Positions 17,214 to 25,130 of a DNA stretch of 64,000 bases are shown here, one piece after another; within the stretch, counting starts at the first letter, position 1; each line of letters opens with the position of its first letter. Both the position numbers and the translations under genes were made by a program. Below the pieces are notes generated by a model. It had not been told where the DNA came from, did not search any database, and worked only from the letters and a program-made list of their open reading frames with translations. Location of the stretch: assembly GCF_017744955.1 (NCBI RefSeq), contig NZ_JAGIAG010000004.1, forward strand, positions 1 to 64,000. The letters are read 5' to 3'. The DNA comes from Dokdonella sp. GTDB lineage: Bacteria > Pseudomonadota > Gammaproteobacteria > Xanthomonadales > Rhodanobacteraceae.

Positions 17214-20200
17214 GGGGCTCTCCGAGCGAAGCGTGCGGCGCCGGATTCGGGCGGGATTTCTCGCCGTGGCGCCGATGGATGATGCTGAAGACGACGGGAA
17301 CGAAGAACAAGGTGGCGATCGTGGCGAAGATCAGGCCGCCGATGACGGCGCGGCCGAGCGGCGCGTTCTGCTCGCCGCCTTCGCCGAGGCCGAGCGCCAT
17401 CGGCGCCATGCCGATGACCATCGCCAGCGCGGTCATCAGCACCGGACGCAGGCGCACGAAGCCGGCTTCGAGCGCGGCGGCGGTCGCGTCGCCGAGCTCG
17501 TCGAGCTTCTCGCGCGCGAAGGCGATCACCAGCACGCTGTTCGCGGTCGCCACGCCCATGCACATGATCGCGCCGGTCAGGGCCGGAACCGACAAGGTGG
17601 TGTGGGTTGCGAACAGCATCCAGACGATGCCGGCGAGCGCCGCCGGCAGCGCCGTGATGATGACGAACGGGTCGCTCCACGACTGGAAGTTGACCACGAT
17701 CAGGAAGTAGATCAGCACGATCGCGCCGAGCAGTCCGAACAGGAGGCCCGAGAACGCGCTGTTCATCGTCTTGACCTGGCCGAGCAGCACCACGTTGGCG
17801 CCCTTCGGCACGTCCTTCGCGTTGGCGTCGATCACGCGCTGCACGTCGGCGGAGACCGCGCCGAGGTCGCGATCCTGCGTGGTGGCGAAGATCTGCACCA
17901 TCGGACGGATGTCGTATTCGCTGAACACACCGTTGACCTGGGTGCGTTCGAGGTCGGCGATGCCGCCGAGCACGGTGGTGCCGCCGCCCGGCGCGTTGAT
18001 CGAGACGTTGCGCAGCGCCTCCAGCGAATCGAGCTGGTACTGCGGCGTCTGCATCACGATCGGATAGGTCACGTTGGTGGCCGGGTTGAGCCAGAAGGTC
18101 GGCGCGACCTGGCTGGAACCGGCCAGGTTGACCACCAGGCTGTTGGTCACGTCGCGCGTCGTCACGCCGGCGTACTGCGCGCGCGAGCGGTCGATGTTGA
18201 CCTTGAACGCGGGCGCGCCGCCGGACTGTTGGATGCGCGCGTCGGCGATGCCGGGAATGCGCCGGATCTGCTCCAGTAGCTTGTTGGCGTAGGCGAAGTT
18301 CTCGGCCAGGTTGTTGCCGCGGATTTGCAGGTCGATCGGCGCCGGCGCGCCGAAGTTGAGGATCTGGCTGACGATGTCGGCCGGCAGGAACGAGAACGTC
18401 ATGCCCGGGAAGCGGCGCGGCAGCTCCTCGCGCAGGCGGCGCATGTAGTCGGCGGTCGGCGCGTGGCCTTCGGCGAGCGCGATCTGGATGTCGCCGTCCT
18501 GCGGACCGATCGTGCCGGTGTTGTTGTAGATCGTGTTGATCGAGGAGATGTAGGTGCCGACGTTGTCGACCATCGCGCGCAGGTCGTGCGCCGGGATCAC
18601 CTCGCGGATCGCCTGCTCCACGTCGGCGAAGCGCGCGGCGGTCTCCTCCACGCGCGTGCCGACCGGCGCGCGCGCGTGGATCAGGATCTGCCCGGCGTCG
18701 ACGAACGGGAAGAAGTTGCGGCCGAGGAACGGCACCAGCAGGAACGAGGCGGCGATCACGGCAAGGAAGCCGCCGACGAACATCTTGCGATGCGCCAGCG
18801 CCAAGCCAAGCAGGTCGTGGTAGCTGCGGCGCATGCGCTCGAAGCGCGCCTCGAAGCCGCGCTGGAAACGCACCAGCGGATTGCGCGAGCGCGGCGCGAC
18901 GCCTTCCAGGCCGTGCTCGTCGGTGTGCGGCGCGTGCGGGCGCAGCAGGTAGTTCGCCATCGTCGGCACCAGCGTGCGCGAGAGCAGGAACGAACAGACC
19001 ATCGCCGCCATCACCGCCTCGGCCATCGGCACGAACAGGAAGCGCGCCACGCCCTCGAGGAAGAACATCGGCACGAACACGATGCAGATGCACAGCATCG
19101 ACACGAACGCGGGCGTGACGATCTGCGCCGCGCCGTCGAGGATCGAGGTGCGCACGTCCTTGCCGTGTTCCAGGTGCCAGTTGATGTTCTCGATCGTCAC
19201 CGTGGCGTCGTCGACCAGGATGCCGACCGCGAGCGCGAGGCCGCCGAGCGTCATGATGTTGAGCGTCTCGCCGAGCGCGGCCAGGATCATGATCGCGCCG
19301 AGGATCGACAGCGGGATCGAGATCGCGATGATCACCGTCGAGCGCCAGCTGCCGAGGAACAGCAGGATCATCAGGCTGGTCAGCGCGGCCGCGATCACGC
19401 CCTCCTTGGCCACGCCGCCGATCGCGTTGCGCACGAAGATCGACTGGTCGCCGATCGCCTTGATCTCCAGGTTCTCCGGCATCGACGGCTTGACCTGCTC
19501 GATCATGTCCTTGATGCCGCTGACGATCGCCAGCGTCGAAGTGGCGCCGCTCTTGAGCACGTTCATCAGCACCGAGCGGCCGCCGTCGACGTGCACGATG
19601 TTGGTCTGCACGGAGTTGCCGTCGCGCACGTTGGCGACGTCGCGCACGTAGACCATCGCGCCGTTGACCGCCTTGATCGGCAGGTTGGCGATGTCCTTCA
19701 GGTCGGACGGCGCGTTGTTGAGATTGAGCGCGTACTCGAAGCTGCCGATCTTCTGCGTGCCGATCGGGGTCAGCACGTTCTGCGCCGCCAGCGCGTTGGC
19801 GACGTCCTGGCCGGTCAGGCCGCGCGCCTGCAGCGCGTCGGTATTGAGGTCGATCTGGATCTGGCGCGACTTGCCGCCGAACGGATACGGGACCGCCGAG
19901 CCCTGCACGGTGACCAGGCGCGTGCGCAGCTGGTTCATCGCCAGGTCCGCGAGGTTCTGCTCGGTCAGGCCCTTGCCGGACAGCGCGAGCTGCAGGATCG
20001 GCACGGTCGAGGCGCTGTAGTTGAGGATGAACGGCGGCGTCGTGCCGGCCGGCATCTGCCGCAGCATCGTCTGCGCCGCCGCGGTGACCTGCGCGTTGGC
20101 GGTGGCGATGTTGACGCCGGGGTGGAAGAAGATCTTGACGATGCCGAAGCCGGTATAGGAGTTCGCCTCGATGTGCTCGATGTCGTTGACGGCGGTGGTC

Positions 20201-20415
20201 AGCACGCGCTCGAACGGCGTGGTGATGCGCCCGGCCATCTGGTCCGGCGGCAGGCCGGTGTACTGCCAGGCCACGCCGATCACCGGGATGTTGATGTTCG
20301 GAAAGATGTCCGTCGGCGTGCGCAGCGCAGCGAGCGGCCCGATGATCAGGATCAGCAGGGCCATCACGACGAACGTGTACGGGCGCGACAGCGCGATGCG
20401 GACGATTCCGATCAT
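17200..20415 (-). CDS. RND-family efflux permease
   Basis: 1071-residue inner-membrane proton-driven pump of the HAE1/AcrB-like group. It has TM1 (TFVVMALLILIIGPLAAL), a porter domain with the early motif FPNINIPVIGVAWQYTGLP, the TM4 charged region (LALAVGILVDDATVTIENI) and a mirrored second half ending in a basic cytoplasmic tail. The Asp pair of the proton relay is present in VDDA. Substrate cannot be read from sequence. It lies downstream of a two-component system and a TonB-C lipoprotein on the same strand; no outer-membrane factor gene is nearby, so a TolC-like channel must be encoded elsewhere. Confidence 0.93.
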   Translation of the reverse strand: MIGIVRIALSRPYTFVVMALLILIIGPLAALRTPTDIFPNINIPVIGVAWQYTGLPPDQMAGRITTPFERVLTTAVNDIEHIEANSYTGFGIVKIFFHPGVNIATANAQVTAAAQTMLRQMPAGTTPPFILNYSASTVPILQLALSGKGLTEQNLADLAMNQLRTRLVTVQGSAVPYPFGGKSRQIQIDLNTDALQARGLTGQDVANALAAQNVLTPIGTQKIGSFEYALNLNNAPSDLKDIANLPIKAVNGAMVYVRDVANVRDGNSVQTNIVHVDGGRSVLMNVLKSGATSTLAIVSGIKDMIEQVKPSMPENLEIKAIGDQSIFVRNAIGGVAKEGVIAAALTSLMILLFLGSWRSTVIIAISIPLSILGAIMILAALGETLNIMTLGGLALAVGILVDDATVTIENINWHLEHGKDVRTSILDGAAQIVTPAFVSMLCICIVFVPMFFLEGVARFLFVPMAEAVMAAMVCSFLLSRTLVPTMANYLLRPHAPHTDEHGLEGVAPRSRNPLVRFQRGFEARFERMRRSYHDLLGLALAHRKMFVGGFLAVIAASFLLVPFLGRNFFPFVDAGQILIHARAPVGTRVEETAARFADVEQAIREVIPAHDLRAMVDNVGTYISSINTIYNNTGTIGPQDGDIQIALAEGHAPTADYMRRLREELPRRFPGMTFSFLPADIVSQILNFGAPAPIDLQIRGNNLAENFAYANKLLEQIRRIPGIADARIQQSGGAPAFKVNIDRSRAQYAGVTTRDVTNSLVVNLAGSSQVAPTFWLNPATNVTYPIVMQTPQYQLDSLEALRNVSINAPGGGTTVLGGIADLERTQVNGVFSEYDIRPMVQIFATTQDRDLGAVSADVQRVIDANAKDVPKGANVVLLGQVKTMNSAFSGLLFGLLGAIVLIYFLIVVNFQSWSDPFVIITALPAALAGIVWMLFATHTTLSVPALTGAIMCMGVATANSVLVIAFAREKLDELGDATAAALEAGFVRLRPVLMTALAMVIGMAPMALGLGEGGEQNAPLGRAVIGGLIFATIATLFFVPVVFSIIHRRHGEKSRPNPAPHASLGEPHVAV

Positions 20416-20439
20416 GCGTGTACCAGAGGAGGTGGGGGC

Positions 20440-20454
20440 TGATGCAGCGCATCA
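20440..20454. promoter_or_regulatory. Dyad upstream of the RND permease
   Basis: TGATGC-AGC-GCATCA lies 24 bases before the permease start in the 185-bp gap behind the lipoprotein gene. It could be an operator or an mRNA hairpin near the start; no clear Shine-Dalgarno is seen. Function is unproven. Confidence 0.35.
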
Positions 20455-20600
20455 AGGTAGGTCTCGCCCGCGAAATCGCCAAGCCCCCGCCGAATTAAGA
20501 AAACTTCATCTCCGGCGCCGGCGCACAGCGCCGACGATCGTTTTGCGGACGATCTGCGAGATCCCGCGGGCGCATCGAGACGGCTGCTGCGCCGCGGCAC

Positions 20601-21068
20601 TCAGCGCTGGCTTTCGCGCTCGCGCCGGTACTCCTTCTCGCGTGGCGACAGCGGCTTGTCGTAGCCCCGCTCGATCGAGAAATCGAATTCGATGCGCAGC
20701 GTCGACGGCACCGCCAGTCCGTCCATCCTGGCCGGCTCGAAGCGCCAGCCGCGCACCGCCGCGGCGAGATGCCGGCCGAACGCCGGCCGCCGCGCCGAGA
20801 TCACCTGGATGTCGCGCGTGGCGCCTTCGCGCGTCACCACGAACTCGACCTCGGCATGCCCTTCCCCGCCGGTCAGGAATTCGTTGATCGGATAGACCGG
20901 CGAGTCGCCGCTGACCAGGCTGGCCGGGGTGTCCCACAGCGGCGAGGCCGGACCGACGATCGAGCCGGCCTGCATCGGCCGATTCGCGCGCTGCACCGTC
21001 GGCACCGCCGCGGAACACGCGGCCAGCACGCTGCACAGCACCCACATCATTCCGCCTTTCCAACGCAT
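20601..21068 (-). CDS. TonB C-terminal-domain lipoprotein
   Basis: 155 residues. The start at 21068 has a strong AGGAGGGAG site, and the N-terminus is a lipoprotein signal with lipobox LAAC (Cys18). The remainder is a TonB_C-like fold: SPVYPINEFLTGGEGHAEVE, then GATRDIQVISA and AVRGWRFEPARMDG, the usual pattern of TonB-type energy-transducer ends. It lacks the inner-membrane helix and proline-rich linker of true TonB, so it is probably a periplasmic or outer-membrane-attached relative and not an energy transducer. It sits between the sensor kinase and the RND genes, all on one strand, suggesting a role in the same envelope response. Confidence 0.85.
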   Translation of the reverse strand: MRWKGGMMWVLCSVLAACSAAVPTVQRANRPMQAGSIVGPASPLWDTPASLVSGDSPVYPINEFLTGGEGHAEVEFVVTREGATRDIQVISARRPAFGRHLAAAVRGWRFEPARMDGLAVPSTLRIEFDFSIERGYDKPLSPREKEYRRERESQR

Positions 21069-21120
21069 AGCTCCCTCCTGTTCCGGCCGCCGCGCGGCCG
21101 GCGTCCCTTCGCGACGCCGC

Positions 21121-22503
21121 CTACGACGGCAGCGCCTGTCTCCAGCAGCACACGCTGATGCGCGCGCCGCCGCCCTCGTTGTCGCCGATCTGCAGCTGGA
21201 AACCGTGCAGCCGCACGATCGCCGAGACGATGCTGAGACCCAGACCGTAACCCTGCTCCGGCAGCTCCCGATCGCGCTCGCTGCGATAGAAACGCTGCAG
21301 CACGATGTCGCGCTCGCCGCTCGGAATGCCCGGGCCGCTGTCGAGGATGTCGACGCGCGCGCCGCGCGCTTCCAGGCTCGCACGCAGGCAGACCTTGCCG
21401 CCGCCGGGGGTGAACTTGATCGCGTTCGCGACGAGGTTGCTGAACGCCTCGAACAGGAGATTCGGATCGGCGTGCACCGACGCCTTCGCCGGCGTTTCCA
21501 GGCGGAAGGCGATGCCCTGGTCCTCCGCCAACGGCGCGTAGAGCTCGTGCACCTGGCGCAGCGTTTCGCCGAGGTCGACGCTGTCGAAACCGGCGCGGCG
21601 GCGCAGGTCTTCCAGTTCGGAGATGCGCAGCAAGGCGCGGAAGCGGTCGAGCAGCGCATCGACGTCGGCGACGCAGCGCTCGAGCAGCGGCCCGCGGTCC
21701 GCGCACTGGTCGCCCTTCTGCTGCAGGCGATGCAGCTGCGTGCGCAGGCGCGTCAGCGGCGTGCGCAGGTCGTGCGCGATGCTGTCGCAGACGCCCTTGA
21801 CCTCGCCGATCAGGCGCTCGATCTCGCCGAGCATGCGGTTGACGATGCCGGCGAGCAGATCGACTTCGTCGCCGCGACCGGACACCGGCAGCCGGCGCCC
21901 CAGATCGCCGCGCGCGATCGGCGCCACCGCGGCTTCGATCTCGCGCACACGACGCAGCGGGCGGCGGCTCAGCAGCAGGCCGCCGATCAGCCCCGGAATC
22001 ACCGTCAGCGTCAGTCCCCAGAACAGCGCGTGGCGCAGGATCGCGCCGACCTGGTCGATCACGCTGGTGTCGCGTGCGATGACCAGCAGCTCGCCGTTCG
22101 GCAGCCGCGTCGCCAGGCCGCGCGCGCGCTGCGGATCGCGCCCGGCGCGCTGCAGTCCCAGCGGCAGCTCGCGGATGCGGCCGTCGGCCGGCAGATCGCG
22201 CGGAATCTTCTCGATGTTGCCTTCCAGGTAGGTGCCGTCCGCGGCGAACAGCCCGAGCGACATCACGCCGCGCAGATCGAGCGCGCCGGTCGCCTCCAGC
22301 GCCTGCGGCAGGCGTTCGCGTTCGATCGAGGTCAGGTAGTGCGCGCGCTGCTCGACGATCTCGTCGACCACGTGCGCCAGATAGCGGGAGGTCTCCCAGT
22401 ACACCAGGCCGATCAGCAGGCTGCTCCAGACGACGAAGAATGCGCCATAGATGAAGATCAGGCGGGCGGTGGCGGAGCGCCAGTGGTCGCTGAGTCTCAA
22501 CAA
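21121..22503 (-). CDS. Two-component sensor histidine kinase
   Basis: Membrane sensor of 460 residues: TM1 about 13-35, a periplasmic sensing domain about 36-155, TM2 about 160-180, HAMP about 180-230, then HisKA with phospho-acceptor His244 in SIAHDLRTP and an ATPase domain with N-box (FSNLVANAIKFTP), G1 (ILDSGPGIPSG) and G2 (GYGLGLSIV) motifs. The start is TTG at 22503 (or the next TTG at 22500), overlapping the end of the response-regulator gene, so the pair is translationally coupled. Its partner is the OmpR-type regulator just upstream. The signal is unknown; the RND genes downstream suggest an envelope or toxic-compound cue. Confidence 0.92.
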   Translation of the reverse strand: MLRLSDHWRSATARLIFIYGAFFVVWSSLLIGLVYWETSRYLAHVVDEIVEQRAHYLTSIERERLPQALEATGALDLRGVMSLGLFAADGTYLEGNIEKIPRDLPADGRIRELPLGLQRAGRDPQRARGLATRLPNGELLVIARDTSVIDQVGAILRHALFWGLTLTVIPGLIGGLLLSRRPLRRVREIEAAVAPIARGDLGRRLPVSGRGDEVDLLAGIVNRMLGEIERLIGEVKGVCDSIAHDLRTPLTRLRTQLHRLQQKGDQCADRGPLLERCVADVDALLDRFRALLRISELEDLRRRAGFDSVDLGETLRQVHELYAPLAEDQGIAFRLETPAKASVHADPNLLFEAFSNLVANAIKFTPGGGKVCLRASLEARGARVDILDSGPGIPSGERDIVLQRFYRSERDRELPEQGYGLGLSIVSAIVRLHGFQLQIGDNEGGGARISVCCWRQALPS

Positions 22504-23183
22504 GGCGGCGCTTCGACGAGCATGTATCCCGAACCGCGCACGGTGACGATCAGCGGCGAAAGCGCCGGCGGATCGACCTTCTTGCGCAGGCGGCCGATGT
22601 GCACGTCGATGACGTTCGTGCCCGGATCGAAGTGGTAGCCCCAGACCGCCTCGAAGATCATCGTGCGCGTCAGCACCTGGCCGGAGTTGCGCACCAGGAA
22701 CTCGAGCAGGCGGAATTCGATCGGCAGCAGCTCCAGCCCCTTGTCGCCGCGCCGCGCGCTCCGTTCGATCAGGTCGAGCACGAGATCGCCGACGCGCAGC
22801 AGGGTCGCGCGCGCGGCCGCCTGCTGCCGGCGCAGCAGCACTTCGACGCGCGCGGCCATCTCGTCCGGCGCGAACGGCTTGGTCAGGTAGTCGTCGCCGC
22901 CGGCGCGCAGGCCGCGCACGCGCTCGTCGACGTCGCTGAGCGCGCTGATCATCAGCACCGGCGTCTGCACGCCTGCCCTGCGCAACGAGGTCACCAGGGC
23001 GAGGCCGTCGAGTTCGGGCAGCATGCGGTCGAGCGTGATCGCGTCGTAGCCGCCGCCGACCGCGCGCGCCAGACCCTCGCGACCGTTGTCGACCCAGTCC
23101 ACCTGGTTGCCGCGGCTCTGCAGCTCGGCGACGATCTCGCGCGCGGTGACCGCGTCGTCTTCGATGGTAAGCACCTTGGGCAT
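22497..23183 (-). CDS. OmpR/PhoB-family response regulator
   Basis: 228 residues. Receiver domain with acidic pocket EDD (8-10), phospho-acceptor Asp52 in LDRMLPELDG and Lys102 in LTKPF, followed by a winged-helix DNA-binding domain (about 130-225; LPIEFRLLEFLVRNSGQVLTR is its first part, ending in IDVHIGRLRKKVD). It is the first gene of the minus-strand cluster RR - kinase - lipoprotein - RND permease - RND adaptor and presumably controls it. Confidence 0.94.
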   Translation of the reverse strand: MPKVLTIEDDAVTAREIVAELQSRGNQVDWVDNGREGLARAVGGGYDAITLDRMLPELDGLALVTSLRRAGVQTPVLMISALSDVDERVRGLRAGGDDYLTKPFAPDEMAARVEVLLRRQQAAARATLLRVGDLVLDLIERSARRGDKGLELLPIEFRLLEFLVRNSGQVLTRTMIFEAVWGYHFDPGTNVIDVHIGRLRKKVDPPALSPLIVTVRGSGYMLVEAPPC

Positions 23184-23282
23184 CCCGCTACGCTATGGAT
23201 ATTCGGCGCAGAATCAAGGCGTGCGCGATCGGCCGGCCGGCCGCGTGCGCAACGGCCTCTCCGCGTCGGTTGCCGCGGGGGT

Positions 23283-23310
23283 TTGCATGATCCGGAGAAT
23301 TCCTTATAAT
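23283..23310 (+). promoter_or_regulatory. Sigma70-type promoter of rpmJ
   Basis: TTGCAT (-35), a 16-base spacer and a perfect TATAAT (-10) lie 40 bases before the rpmJ start. Confidence 0.75.
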
Positions 23311-23350
23311 TCCGCGTTTTCCGTGTCCAGAAATACCCCGCGAGGCGTCC

Positions 23351-23476
23351 ATGAAAGTATTGTCTTCTCTGAAGTCCGCTAAGAAGCGCCATCGCGACTG
23401 CAAAGTCGTGCGCCGTCGCGGCAAGGTGTTCGTGATCTGCAAGAGCAATCCGCGCTTCAAGGCGCGCCAGCGCTGA
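23351..23476 (+). CDS. rpmJ: Ribosomal protein L36, type B (zinc-free form)
   Basis: Small large-subunit ribosomal protein of 41 residues, beginning [18 protein letters not shown] and ending NPRFKARQR. Of the four zinc ligands of the C+ form only two Cys remain and the final His is Phe, so this is the zinc-independent YkgO-like form, which is the usual L36 in this bacterial order. It has its own promoter (TATAAT at 23305) and a strong terminator, so it is a monocistronic unit outside the ribosomal-protein operons. Confidence 0.96.
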   Translation: MKVLSSLKSAKKRHRDCKVVRRRGKVFVICKSNPRFKARQR

Positions 23477-23501
23477 ACCAGCGCTGCCGACAGGATTCCG
23501 C

Positions 23502-23534
23502 GAAAGGGCCGCCATGCGGCCCTTTCTCGTTTTG
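23502..23534 (+). terminator. Rho-independent terminator of rpmJ
   Basis: An 11-bp perfect stem GAAAGGGCCGC/GCGGCCCTTTC with a CAT loop is followed by TCGTTTT, 25 bases after the rpmJ stop. Confidence 0.85.
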
Positions 23535-23751
23535 TCCGATGCGCTGCCGCGTCGCCATCGCGCGAACGGAAGCGAGCAGCCGCCCGCGGATTCTTTGAAG
23601 AACGCCTCTCGCGACCTTCCTCGGCCGCAGCGCCCGACTTCGACCTGCCATTGTCGGCGCTGTCATGGAACCGACCGCGGGCTTCTGCTACAAAGACGGC
23701 GATCTACGCCCTTCTCATTTCTTTTTCATAACTAGAACAGGGGATTGCGCC

Positions 23752-24075
23752 ATGTTCCTGAAGTCCGCCCTCCTCGCGATGTCGGTGCTCGGCACGGCCT
23801 CACTGCTGGCCTCGCCGGTCCAGGCCGATACCCTCAAGCTCGACGCGAAGGCCTCCAGCGCCGCCGCCGGCATGCCGGGCCGCGGTCTCAGCATGGCCCA
23901 GGTCGAGCGCCGCTACGGCGCGCCGCTGGAAAAGCTGCCGACGGCCGGCGGCGACGCGCCGCGCCATCCGCCGATCAACCGCTGGCGCTACCAGGGCTAT
24001 ACGGTCTACTTCGAACGCAACCGCGTGATCCACAGCGTGCGCGACTCGGTCGTCGCCGCCGCGCCGAAATCCTGA
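23752..24075 (+). CDS. Small BamE/SmpA-like periplasmic protein
   Basis: 107 residues with a signal peptide (ALLAMSVLGTASLLASPVQA). The mature part has the pattern MAQVERRYGAPLEKLP then NRWRYQGYTVYFERNRVIHS, the helix-then-beta arrangement of the SmpA/OmlA/BamE fold (a short helix with an AQV motif and a beta hairpin ending in hxxV). There is no lipobox Cys, unlike BamE itself, and it is shorter. Function is unknown; a role in envelope maintenance is a guess from the fold. It ends 18 bases before aguA. Confidence 0.75.
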   Translation: MFLKSALLAMSVLGTASLLASPVQADTLKLDAKASSAAAGMPGRGLSMAQVERRYGAPLEKLPTAGGDAPRHPPINRWRYQGYTVYFERNRVIHSVRDSVVAAAPKS

Positions 24076-24093
24076 TCCGACGACTCCATCCTG

Positions 24094-25128
24094 ATGACTA
24101 TGGGTTTTCGCCTGCCTGCGGAATGGTCGCCGCAGGATGCGGTGCTGATCGCCTGGCCGCACGCCGACACGGACTGGGGCCCGCGCCTGGAGCGCATCGA
24201 GACCGCCTACGTCGGCCTCGCCGCCGCGATCGCGCGCTTCGAGCCGCTGCTGGTCTGCGTCGCCGACGACGCGGTGCGCGAACGTGCCGCGCGCCTGCTC
24301 GCGTCCGCCGGCGTCGACGCCTCGCGCGTGCGCTACGTCGCAGCTGCCTACGACGACACCTGGCTGCGCGATTCCGGGCCGCTGACCCTCGCCGACGGCG
24401 CGCGCTTCCGCCTGGTCGATTTCCGCTTCACCGGATGGGGCGGCAAGTTCGAAGGCGGTCGCGACGATCGCCTGATCGAAACCCTGATCGGCAACGGCCT
24501 GTTCGGCGCCGCCGAGCATCGCCGCGTCGACTGGGCGCTCGAAGGCGGTGCGATCGAATCCGACGGCGCCGGCACGCTGCTGACGACCTGGCGCTGCCTG
24601 CACCAACGCCACCCGCTGGCGACGCGCGAGGAGATGGACGCGCTCCTGTGCGACTCGCTCGGCGCGGATCGGGTGCTGTGGCTCGACTACGGCTACCTCG
24701 AGGGCGACGACACCGACGCGCACATCGACACGCTGGCGCGCTTCGCGCCGGACGAGGCGATCGTGTTCCAGACCTGCGACGACCCGGCCGACCCGCATCA
24801 CGCCGAACTCGCGCGCATGCGCGAGGAAATCGCCGCGCTGCGCACCGTCGACGGCCGGCCGTACCGGCTGCATCCGCTGCCCTGGGCGCGCGCGATCCTC
24901 GACGACGGCCGCCGCCTCGCGTCGTCGTATGCGAACTACCTGATCGTCAACGGCGGCGTGATCATGCCGGCGTACGGCGATCCGGCCGACGCCGAGGCCG
25001 CGCGCGTCGTCGCCGCCGCGCACCCGGGACGCGAAGTCGTCGCGGTCGACGCGCGGGCGCTGATCTGGCAGAACGGCAGCGTGCACTGCCTCACGATGCA
25101 GCTCCCCGCCGGCGTGCTGGCCACCTAG
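24094..25128 (+). CDS. aguA: Agmatine deiminase
   Basis: Hydrolyses agmatine to N-carbamoylputrescine and ammonia. The 344-residue protein has the peptidyl-arginine-deiminase-like (PPAD) fold: an N-terminal substrate segment (SPQDAVLIAWPHADTDW), the guanidine-binding LEGGAIESDG, a His motif (DDTDAHIDTLARF), NGGVIMPAYGDP and the nucleophile Cys332 in WQNGSVHCLTMQ. ATG 24094 is used; an ATG two codons later is equally possible. With aguB 2.2 kb downstream it gives a complete arginine-decarboxylase-dependent route to putrescine. Confidence 0.93.
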   Translation: MTMGFRLPAEWSPQDAVLIAWPHADTDWGPRLERIETAYVGLAAAIARFEPLLVCVADDAVRERAARLLASAGVDASRVRYVAAAYDDTWLRDSGPLTLADGARFRLVDFRFTGWGGKFEGGRDDRLIETLIGNGLFGAAEHRRVDWALEGGAIESDGAGTLLTTWRCLHQRHPLATREEMDALLCDSLGADRVLWLDYGYLEGDDTDAHIDTLARFAPDEAIVFQTCDDPADPHHAELARMREEIAALRTVDGRPYRLHPLPWARAILDDGRRLASSYANYLIVNGGVIMPAYGDPADAEAARVVAAAHPGREVVAVDARALIWQNGSVHCLTMQLPAGVLAT

Positions 25129-25130
25129 CC

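Noticed and set aside
20929..22638. ~570-codon plus-strand frame opposite the sensor kinase
   Set aside because: Gln/Arg/Ala-rich antisense shadow of the histidine kinase gene.
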